In this document: positions 38,939 to 46,257 of the stretch, piece by piece
How positions within the stretch are numbered: position 1 is the first letter of the stretch
Layout of the letters: every line of letters begins with the position of its first letter
NCBI GenBank assembly: GCA_024346935.1
Contig: AP024879.1
Coordinates: 1,483,610 to 1,547,609, forward strand
Direction of reading: 5' to 3'
DNA from: Vibrio inusitatus
Lineage (GTDB): Bacteria > Pseudomonadota > Gammaproteobacteria > Enterobacterales > Vibrionaceae
DNA length: 64,000 nt
Notes under the pieces: generated by a model
Databases searched by the model: none
The model's input: only the letters and a program-made list of their open reading frames with translations
What the model was told of the DNA's origin: nothing
Program-made: the position numbers and the translations under genes

Positions 38939-39418
38939 GTGGGCGCGGATTCTTACTGGTTGATTGCTCTTGCCATGATAGGACTTAGTGTTTGGAAAAC
39001 CTATACAGGCCCAGCACTTGCCGGATTTCTTTCTTTGAGTTACCCGGAAATGTTTATGTTTAATGTTCTTCCGGCAATGGCCGCTGGTGTTTTTGGTTGG
39101 TATTTTGGTGCGGTATTGCATCTACCTTTACCATTTCAGAAGCAGGTTCATTTCCGTCCGAGGCTTCGCAAATTCCTCAGAGCATGGAATAACTATGGGC
39201 AAGTCAGTATGGCGCTGTTGGCCCCTATTTTGATAGGCATTCCGGTGTTTACTTTAGTCTCTAGAAAGCTAAAACAACGTATTACCACAACATTTTTGCT
39301 ACTTTTTATGTCGATCTTATTTTGCAGTGGTATTAGCTATTTCGGTTTTTTACTATTCAATTGGCAAGAATATATCGCAATAGATGTTTTACTTCCTGAT
39401 AGTGTTACTACACTTTGA
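38939..39418 (+). CDS. Small integral membrane protein of unknown function
   Basis: A 159-residue protein with about four hydrophobic helices (WLIALAMIGLSVW; LPAMAAGVFGWYFGAVLHL; MALLAPILIGIPVFTLV; TFLLLFMSILFCSGISYFGFLL) and a basic loop between helices two and three. The start is GTG 38939, with AAGGAA at good spacing. No family recognised. Third gene of the exported trio; could anchor or gate the other two products at the inner membrane, which is inference from order only. Confidence 0.65.
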   Translation: MGADSYWLIALAMIGLSVWKTYTGPALAGFLSLSYPEMFMFNVLPAMAAGVFGWYFGAVLHLPLPFQKQVHFRPRLRKFLRAWNNYGQVSMALLAPILIGIPVFTLVSRKLKQRITTTFLLLFMSILFCSGISYFGFLLFNWQEYIAIDVLLPDSVTTL

Positions 39419-39564
39419 AGCTGTAATTTAATTGATTGTTTTAATTAATAATTTGTTGCAAATTACAGTGATTATCATTTCGATAGTTGATATGGATTAA
39501 TTAGATTTAAGATTTTCTTTCGTACTCTGATTAGAGTGTTTATTAATCAAAGAATGGAAGCAGT

Positions 39565-40191
39565 ATGAAATTTAAGTCGATAGTCGCGCTCTCACTTTTG
39601 ACATCATTTGGATCTATGGCCGATCATGACCACACCATTATTGATGGGTTAGATTTTGGTCCTTTAGCTCAACTAGTGGGAACTTGGAAGTCTGTTGAAA
39701 GTGGTGGTGTAGATATATCACCAGCTCAAACGGGCACTCCACAAGGTGAGGGGGCTCCTGCTATTACCCCTTTTTATGAAGTTATGACCTTTGAAGTTGC
39801 GGCAGATGCAGTGAATGCCAGTGATCAAACCTTGGTTGCTCTATATTACAAGCAAGAAGTCTTTCGAAAAGCGGATGATTCAAAGTTTCATGATCAACGT
39901 GGCTATTTTATCTACGATAAAGACAATCACATCGTATACAACTCATTCTGTGTACCTAGAACGACCTGTGTGACGGCAGAGGGTGCAGCAGGCAATGAGA
40001 TGACGCTTAAAGTTTCTGACCGTGGCATCGCTGAATCAAACTATATGTTGAACAATGCCTCTACGACAGACTTTTCAATGAACATCAAGGTCGATGGGGA
40101 TACATTAACGTACTCACAAACCACAGCTCTTGATATCTATAACAAATCATTTGCTCATACCGACTCATCGGTACTAGAGAGAGTGAAGTAG
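39565..40191 (+). CDS. Exported nitrobindin-like (DUF1794) beta-barrel protein
   Basis: A 208-residue protein with a short signal peptide (IVALSLLTSFGSMA) and a lipocalin/FABP-like barrel in which LAQLVGTWKSVESGG matches the start of DUF1794/nitrobindin heme-binding domains. The remaining strands (YEVMTFEVAADAV, DQRGYFIYDKDNHIVYN) fit the barrel. Family members bind haem and NO or fatty acids; which applies here is unclear. Stands alone between the exported trio and a convergent exporter. Confidence 0.65.
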   Translation: MKFKSIVALSLLTSFGSMADHDHTIIDGLDFGPLAQLVGTWKSVESGGVDISPAQTGTPQGEGAPAITPFYEVMTFEVAADAVNASDQTLVALYYKQEVFRKADDSKFHDQRGYFIYDKDNHIVYNSFCVPRTTCVTAEGAAGNEMTLKVSDRGIAESNYMLNNASTTDFSMNIKVDGDTLTYSQTTALDIYNKSFAHTDSSVLERVK

Positions 40192-40245
40192 TCATTAGTT
40201 TTCTTTTATGCGCTAAAGGGTAACAGCACGTTGCCCTTGTTTTAC

Positions 40246-41430
40246 TTAGTTGGAATACCGCTGCTTTATAGACGTCAAATTCAAAACCAAGTTCCCAACA
40301 AATAGAACGACAATAGAAGCAATTAATATCTGTGTCGGCTCGAAAGGGAGCATAGCGGTAATCGCTGGAGTAGCTCCCGCCACAAAGGCAGATATACAGC
40401 CTACCATTGAGCTTGCAGTTCCTGCTTGTTTCGACACCAGTGAAAAAGCATACACAAAGGTGTGGATATAGATAATTGAAGCAGTAAAGAAGCAGACAGC
40501 AGGGAACGCAATAAACATCCAACTCTGTGCGCCTAAGATGAGATAACACACTCCAAGCACTATCCCGCTGCCTATCCCAAACCCATAGATTCGCATCAAC
40601 CAGTATTTATTCCACATCGCTTTGGTCAACAACCATCGATAGAATAATTGACCTCCTAGCCAAAACAGTCCCATGAGTAGGCTTACCTGACCATAGAAAT
40701 CGGCGGATTTATTGAAGCCGTCCTGAAAAATATAAGTAGCAAAGACATTGAAGGATGAAATGATGGCATAAACCATCCCTGCAGCGATTGTTAGCTTAAT
40801 GAATTGATCTTTGGTTAGTACATATGAGTAACTGTCGATAAGAGTATTAAGGTTAAAGCTAATACGTGTCTTGATAGTTTCTGTGAGCATAATAGTGACA
40901 AAGATGCTGATAACACCGCTCATTGCAGCAAGGAAATAGAACACCGACTGCCATCCAAGCCACGATTGTAGATGCCCACCAATAAAGGGGGCGACTATAG
41001 GACCTAAGGCCCAAACTAAACCTAATGTCGCAAAGTGTTTGCTAAGCTCTTCACCTTCGAACACGTCTGCAAATACTGCACGCCCAATCACGCCAAAAAA
41101 TCCCGCGCAGAATCCTTGTATTACCCGAAGAATGATAATCTCATTGAGGCTCGAAGCGTGCGCACATAGAAACAATGAGACACTAAATAAAATGGCGCTA
41201 ACGGAGCAAAGCCACTTTCTGCCAACAACATCAGAGATATAACCAGATAGCACTTGAGTAACGGCATAAGCCATCAGGTATGACGATACGATCAAGCTAC
41301 CAGAGTGGGTACTTTCACCAAAGTGCTGAGTGATTGCAGGTAATGAAGGCACCATGATATCTACTGCAAACCCAAGGGTTAAGGTGAGGGCAAAGACGGA
41401 ATAAAAGCACGTTTTTTGCTGAGCATTCAT
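40246..41430 (-). CDS. Bcr/CflA-type MFS exporter
   Basis: A 394-residue major-facilitator protein with twelve helices. FAVDIMVPSLPAITQHF in helix 1, SDVVGRKWL in the loop between helices 2 and 3 and RVIQGFCAGFFGVIGRAVFADVF in helix 4-5 are the drug:H+ antiporter-1 (Bcr/CflA) signatures. It likely exports drugs, sulfonamides or sugars/peptides. No neighbouring regulator; terminator and promoter are not evident. Confidence 0.88.
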   Translation of the reverse strand: MNAQQKTCFYSVFALTLTLGFAVDIMVPSLPAITQHFGESTHSGSLIVSSYLMAYAVTQVLSGYISDVVGRKWLCSVSAILFSVSLFLCAHASSLNEIIILRVIQGFCAGFFGVIGRAVFADVFEGEELSKHFATLGLVWALGPIVAPFIGGHLQSWLGWQSVFYFLAAMSGVISIFVTIMLTETIKTRISFNLNTLIDSYSYVLTKDQFIKLTIAAGMVYAIISSFNVFATYIFQDGFNKSADFYGQVSLLMGLFWLGGQLFYRWLLTKAMWNKYWLMRIYGFGIGSGIVLGVCYLILGAQSWMFIAFPAVCFFTASIIYIHTFVYAFSLVSKQAGTASSMVGCISAFVAGATPAITAMLPFEPTQILIASIVVLFVGNLVLNLTSIKQRYSN

Positions 41431-41494
41431 TAACTTGGGTACTCTTTAGGCTGACGCTTGAGTATAGAAGATATTGTTGAGGAAGAAGGTTTAT

Positions 41495-41527
41495 ATAAAA
41501 AAGGTCCCGACAAACTGCCGAGACCTT
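41495..41527 (-). terminator. Rho-independent terminator of the cbb3 operon
   Basis: Read on the minus strand, AAGGTCTCG and CGGGACCTT pair with one mismatch over a 9-nt loop, then TTTTTTATA follows. It ends 20 nt after the stop of the five-heme gene. Confidence 0.8.
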
Positions 41528-41546
41528 CTGTTAGTTGAGTAGGAAC

Positions 41547-43703
41547 CTACTTGATATTAATGTTTCTATCGCGTTGGTCGTACATATCTGGGGTGGTGTG
41601 TACGCCACCGGCATAACCGGCTTTTTCAAGAGTTTCTCGTACGTCCTTTACATCTTCAGCAGTGACTATGATGTCTCTCGCTCCTAAGTGATAACGGACG
41701 AAGGTAATCAATTCAGCCAACTTTTGGTCTGATAAAACATCTTCAAAACTTGCCATAGGCATGAAGTTTTTGTCTTCGACTAAGTAGGTTGGCTCTAAGC
41801 CTCGTACGGTCACCGCTATAGTATTGAACGGGTCACGATGCATGATAATACCGTTATCCAGTAGTGCAGGCGCTATCGGATCTCGACCTTTGCCATCTTC
41901 ACCGTGACAAGCGCCACAGGTTTGTTGGTATACAGGATAGATGTCTGAGTTGTATGCACTGTCATCAAACCCTTTGGGTTTTAATACCACGGCATCAGCA
42001 CTAATGAAGTTATTGGTATCCCCTTTTATGAGGTAGTAAGACATAGACTCTACATCGTCTCTAGTCATGAGACTGAGGCTGTTTTTCACTACATCAGCCA
42101 TACCAGCAAAAGCCGTACCTTTTGCGGAATGTCCTGTATGTAGAAAATCAGTCAATACTTCTACATCCCATCCATCGGTATATAGCTCGTTAGAGGTAAT
42201 ATCAGGGGCGTTCCATCCATCAATCAGATTACCCTGGAAAATGCGGTCAGCAATGATGGCTTGGGCAATGTTTCGTGGGGAGTGACATTCAGAGCAGTGC
42301 CCTAAACCGGCAACCCAGTACTTACCTTTTTGCCATTTTTCTACATCTTCTACGCTCTCTTTGATCTCAGCTGGAACCTCATAGGAGAGTGGATCCGTAT
42401 CCATAAACACAATGTTCCAACTAAGTAGTCCTAATCGGATATTTGATGGGAAGATCATGCTGTTATCATCGTTACGTCTAGACACTGCAGTGATCGATTG
42501 TAGGTATTCCCACATATCGAGCATGTCCTGATCGGTGACATATTGATAAGAGGTATAAGGCATAGCAGGATAGAGGTAACCGTGTCGGCCTTTACCATCA
42601 ACCAGAGCTGCCTTAAAGTTTTCAAAGTCATACTCTCCAATACCTTCGCTTGCGTGCGGCGTGATATTGGTGGAGTAGACGGTACCAAAAGGCGTCACAA
42701 ATGGCAGTCCTCCGGCAAAGGGCTCACCACCCTCGGCACTATGACATGCCACACAGTCACCAGCGTGCGCTAGGTATTCACCGCGTTCTATGGCGTCGGT
42801 GTCTAAGCTTGCGATTTTCGCATCCCAATCTAGACGAGACTTAGTGAGCATAGCGCCAATAGCTAGGGTTTGGTTGTGTGACAACTGCCCCTCAAATGCA
42901 GGCATGACGTTATTTAGACCAAATCGTATGGTGTGTTGGATCTCTTCAATACTGCCGCCGTGAAGCCATGTGTCATCAGATAGAACAGGCACGCCAAGCT
43001 CTTGATTACTGATTGAACCGTCACCATGACAGGCAGAACAATATTGAGTGAAGAGTTGTTTACCTAGCTCTACTTTTACTGCTGGAACATTGGAATGTCG
43101 TTGATTTAAAGAGGCTAGGTAGTACGAGAGTTTCGCAATTTCGTCATCGTTAAGGACCTCGTTATAACCCGCCATTGCGCCATTTCGGCCTTTCTCAATA
43201 GAGTGAATGATAGCCTTATCACTCCCTCCATACATCCAATCGTTGTCGATAAGATTAGGAAAGTGCTTTTGGCCTTGGGCGTTATCTCTGTGACAAGCTG
43301 CGCAGTGGGTTTGAAACAACATTCGCCCAGAGGTAGTTATAGCCTCATTTTGAGCAAGACTCATTAATGAGGTGTCAGTGACCGTCGCAAATTGTTCGTC
43401 TAATGTGGTACTTGGGGCGCTTAACTTGTCGTCACTTTGCTCCCAGTCAACTAAACCTTCCCAGTTTCCGAGTCCCGGATACAGAACTAAGTATCCCACT
43501 GAGATAGAAAAGGCGACAAAATAGCAGATAAACAACAACTTCGGCGGTGGAGCGTCATTTTCATCAATGCCATCAAAAGTGGCTAGAGACTTATTTGCAT
43601 CCGCTTCATGATTTTTGCGCCAATATTTGACGACAATGCCCACCATTAGTGCAAAGAAAATGACGGTGCAGGTAACGGCCCATAAATTCCAGAAATTACT
43701 CAT
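41547..43703 (-). CDS. ccoP: Five-heme fused CcoP: cbb3 oxidase diheme subunit plus triheme dehydrogenase-type cytochrome
   Basis: A 718-residue membrane cytochrome, more than twice a normal CcoP (about 300). N-terminal helices at about 4-28 and 55-79 (with PGLGNW) and CXXCH motifs at 134-138 and 222-226 are CcoP. The remainder has three more CXXCH motifs (317-321, 470-474, 596-600) in contexts typical of the triheme cytochrome subunit of membrane alcohol/gluconate dehydrogenases: GDCVACH with PFGTVYSTNITP and LYPAMPYTSY, GHCSECHSPRN, CGACHGEDGKGR. It should be periplasmic and pass electrons into CcoN/CcoO. ATGA overlap with ccoO. No dehydrogenase catalytic subunit gene is in the window. Confidence 0.88.
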   Translation of the reverse strand: MSNFWNLWAVTCTVIFFALMVGIVVKYWRKNHEADANKSLATFDGIDENDAPPPKLLFICYFVAFSISVGYLVLYPGLGNWEGLVDWEQSDDKLSAPSTTLDEQFATVTDTSLMSLAQNEAITTSGRMLFQTHCAACHRDNAQGQKHFPNLIDNDWMYGGSDKAIIHSIEKGRNGAMAGYNEVLNDDEIAKLSYYLASLNQRHSNVPAVKVELGKQLFTQYCSACHGDGSISNQELGVPVLSDDTWLHGGSIEEIQHTIRFGLNNVMPAFEGQLSHNQTLAIGAMLTKSRLDWDAKIASLDTDAIERGEYLAHAGDCVACHSAEGGEPFAGGLPFVTPFGTVYSTNITPHASEGIGEYDFENFKAALVDGKGRHGYLYPAMPYTSYQYVTDQDMLDMWEYLQSITAVSRRNDDNSMIFPSNIRLGLLSWNIVFMDTDPLSYEVPAEIKESVEDVEKWQKGKYWVAGLGHCSECHSPRNIAQAIIADRIFQGNLIDGWNAPDITSNELYTDGWDVEVLTDFLHTGHSAKGTAFAGMADVVKNSLSLMTRDDVESMSYYLIKGDTNNFISADAVVLKPKGFDDSAYNSDIYPVYQQTCGACHGEDGKGRDPIAPALLDNGIIMHRDPFNTIAVTVRGLEPTYLVEDKNFMPMASFEDVLSDQKLAELITFVRYHLGARDIIVTAEDVKDVRETLEKAGYAGGVHTTPDMYDQRDRNINIK

Positions 43704-44311
43704 TGAGTTACTCCTTCTGCCGTATCAACGCCAAGACTTTGCAGATAACGAATCAATACTTCGCCTTTGGTTTTTCCGCGTACCTGCAAGCGAGCATTGG
43801 CTATATCATCTTCACTATATGGCACGCCTAGCGTGCGAAGAGTAAGCATTTTGCCAGTAATATCATCGCCCGAAAGTTTTTGTTCAAACAGCCATGGGTA
43901 AGAGGGCATGATAGAGGTAGGTATAACATCTCTAGGATTAACCAGATGCAGTACATGCCACTGATCTGAGTATTTTCTTCCTAAGTTAGTTAGATCGGGA
44001 CCTGTACGTTTTGATCCCCAAAGATTAGGGAATTCATAGATATCATCTGGCTCTTGGTTTGCTCTGCCGTTGCGTTTAACCTCAGGCTCTAAGGGGCGTA
44101 CCATTTGTGTGTGACACACATGACAGCCCTCGCTGATATAAATATCTCTACCGGCCACTTCTACGGCTGTGAGTGGTTTTGCCATGCTATTTGCAGCGAT
44201 CTCGGGACCTCGAACAATATTGGGTACAATAAGAACCAAAATAGAGAAGGAAGCAACAACGATGGTCGCAATGATGAGAATTACGACAGATTGAGTGAAG
44301 TCTTTACTCAT
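43700..44311 (-). CDS. ccoO: cbb3 oxidase monoheme subunit II
   Basis: A 203-residue membrane-anchored monoheme cytochrome. One N-terminal helix (VVILIIATIVVASFSILVLIV), the haem motif in SEGCHVCHTQMVRP and the following GPDLTNLGRKYSDQWH are diagnostic of CcoO/FixO. Its start ATG shares one base with the ccoN stop (TAATG), and its stop overlaps the next ATG; all three oxidase genes are thus translationally coupled. Confidence 0.95.
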   Translation of the reverse strand: MSKDFTQSVVILIIATIVVASFSILVLIVPNIVRGPEIAANSMAKPLTAVEVAGRDIYISEGCHVCHTQMVRPLEPEVKRNGRANQEPDDIYEFPNLWGSKRTGPDLTNLGRKYSDQWHVLHLVNPRDVIPTSIMPSYPWLFEQKLSGDDITGKMLTLRTLGVPYSEDDIANARLQVRGKTKGEVLIRYLQSLGVDTAEGVTQ

Positions 44312-45723
44312 TATGCTGCCTCCCTTTTAAGCACTAACTCGGGCATTTTGACTGTCTTGTAAAGGTTGTACACCATCAGTAGCAGGCCAAGTACAAACAG
44401 TGCCCCACCGAAGAATCTGAGGAACAACCATGGCGCTTTGAAATCCATAGCTTCGACGAAGCTGTAAACCAGTTCGCCATTTTCGCTTTGTGCGAGCCAC
44501 ATGTAACCCTCGCCGATTCCAGCAACCCATAGAGCAATGGCATAGATAGCAACGCCGGCATGAGCAAGCCAGAAATGCCATTTTATAAGGCGTGTAGAGT
44601 ACAGTTTATCTTTGCCCCACAGTTTCGGAATGAAGTAGTAAAAAACAGCAATGCCGGACATTCCAACCCAACCTAGAGCTCCGGAGTGTACGTGGCCGAT
44701 AATCCACTCTGTATTGTGAGCGAGCATGTTGAACCAGCGAATCGCCAGCAATGGACCTTCGAATGTCGCTAAGCAGTAGTAAAGAATGGCAGAAAAGAAA
44801 AACAGCATGATGTAGTCATTCTTTAACTTCTCTTTGTTTTGAAGCAGAGTCATTGCACTGTTGAATGCGCCACCCCAAGAAGGTAACCACAGGATCAGCG
44901 ACATCACGATACCGATGTTTTGCACCCATATAGGTACAGAAGAGTAGATGAGGTGATGAGTCCCCGCCCATGTATAGAAGCCGACCAATCCCCAGAAGTG
45001 AATGATAGAAAGACGATACGAATAGATTGGTCGTTCAGCTACCTTAGGAATGAAATAGTAGTTCATACCTATAACACCAGCGGTTAGAAGGAAGCCTACC
45101 GCATTGTGACCCCACCACCACTGGACAATGGCATCTTGAGCTCCGGCAAATACAGAGTATGACTTCATCATTGACGCAGGAAGCGCTAAGTTATTGACGA
45201 CGAATATTAGGGCAATAACGATAATAAACGCGGCAAAAAACCAGTTTGCCACGAAAATATGATTAACCTTACGCTTTGCTAAAGTACCAAAGAAAAGGAT
45301 GGCGTAGAGCACCCACACCAGTACGATGAGTAAATCGATTGGCCATTCTAGTTCAGCGTATTCTTTTGATGTGGTGTACCCTAATGGGAGAGATAAAAGC
45401 GCAAGTAATAACACCAACTGCCATCCCCAAAATACCATCCAGGCGAGGCTTTTATTGAATAAGCCACATTGTCCGGTCCGCTGCGCAATGTATAAAGACG
45501 CTCCCATCAAGACGTTAACGACAAATCCGTAAATAACGCCGGAGGTGTGCAGTGGACGCAAGCGACCAAATTGGAAATATTCTGAGTCAAAGTTGAGAAT
45601 GGGCCAATAGAGTTGGGCAGCGAGTATTACGCCGATGAACATACCAACTACTGACCAAATTACGGACGCCACAACGAAGTATTTGACGACCTTGGTGCTG
45701 TACACCGTGGTTTCGTTTTCCAT
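44311..45723 (-). CDS. ccoN: cbb3 cytochrome c oxidase catalytic subunit I
   Basis: A 470-residue haem-copper oxidase with about 12 helices. The low-spin haem ligand (RPLHTSGVIYGF), the CuB/haem ligands (WWGHNAVGF; TWAGTHHL; IGHVHSGALGW) and the helix VII tyrosine of RPIYSYRLSIIHFW are all present, so the enzyme should be active. THHL replaces the usual PHHL. It reduces oxygen to water with high affinity while pumping protons. The operon order is small cytochrome c, ccoN, ccoO, fused ccoP; ccoQ is missing and no ccoGHIS maturation genes are in the window. Confidence 0.95.
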   Translation of the reverse strand: MENETTVYSTKVVKYFVVASVIWSVVGMFIGVILAAQLYWPILNFDSEYFQFGRLRPLHTSGVIYGFVVNVLMGASLYIAQRTGQCGLFNKSLAWMVFWGWQLVLLLALLSLPLGYTTSKEYAELEWPIDLLIVLVWVLYAILFFGTLAKRKVNHIFVANWFFAAFIIVIALIFVVNNLALPASMMKSYSVFAGAQDAIVQWWWGHNAVGFLLTAGVIGMNYYFIPKVAERPIYSYRLSIIHFWGLVGFYTWAGTHHLIYSSVPIWVQNIGIVMSLILWLPSWGGAFNSAMTLLQNKEKLKNDYIMLFFFSAILYYCLATFEGPLLAIRWFNMLAHNTEWIIGHVHSGALGWVGMSGIAVFYYFIPKLWGKDKLYSTRLIKWHFWLAHAGVAIYAIALWVAGIGEGYMWLAQSENGELVYSFVEAMDFKAPWLFLRFFGGALFVLGLLLMVYNLYKTVKMPELVLKREAA

Positions 45724-45734
45724 CAGAGAGTCCT

Positions 45735-46058
45735 TTACGGCTGAGTGTCTTGACCAAGTTGCGAGAAGTAGTACGAGATATCTTCAATATCTTGATCGGT
45801 GAGGGCATCTGCTTGTTGCTGCATTAAGATCGCCAATCCACTGGTTCTTTCTCGTGCTTTGTAGTCTTTTAAAGAGGAAACAAGGTAGCCCATCTTTTGA
45901 CCGCGAAGGTTGGGGTAGGGGTCAAGTGTGGAAATCCCATCTTCGCCATGACAGGTCATACAGACTTTGGCTTTGGCTTTGCCTACTTCGAACTGCGCAT
46001 CTTCTTGCGCAAAGGCGGTTGTGCTTAATCCCAGTATTGCTAGTAACAGCAGTTTCAT
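45735..46058 (-). CDS. Small periplasmic monoheme cytochrome c (c4/c5-like)
   Basis: A 107-residue protein: signal peptide ending TTAFA, one haem motif CMTCHGEDG, and YPNLRGQKMGYLVSSLKDYKARERTSG, the pattern of class I cytochromes that resemble half of a cytochrome c4. It is the first gene of the cbb3 operon, 11 nt upstream of ccoN. Being cotranscribed, it is probably the electron donor to the oxidase, which is inference. Confidence 0.85.
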   Translation of the reverse strand: MKLLLLAILGLSTTAFAQEDAQFEVGKAKAKVCMTCHGEDGISTLDPYPNLRGQKMGYLVSSLKDYKARERTSGLAILMQQQADALTDQDIEDISYYFSQLGQDTQP

Positions 46059-46257
46059 CGGTGTAAATCCTTTTCCGATTCTCTATTCGAACGAACGAGA
46101 GAGTTTGACAGGTGTAGCCCAAAGTATAGTTAATCATTTGAATAAGGCGTTGCTTTGATTACTTTTTTGTACGCGCCGGAATCAGAAAAAGTTTAGTTAG
46201 TTACAGCCAAGCCACTCCACAAGTTGCAACTACAGGCGCTTAGCTATGTCTACATTG

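Noticed and set aside
46059-46257. FNR (TTGAT-N4-ATCAA) site expected upstream of the cbb3 operon
   Set aside because: I looked for it on both strands and found only single half-like stretches; not supported.
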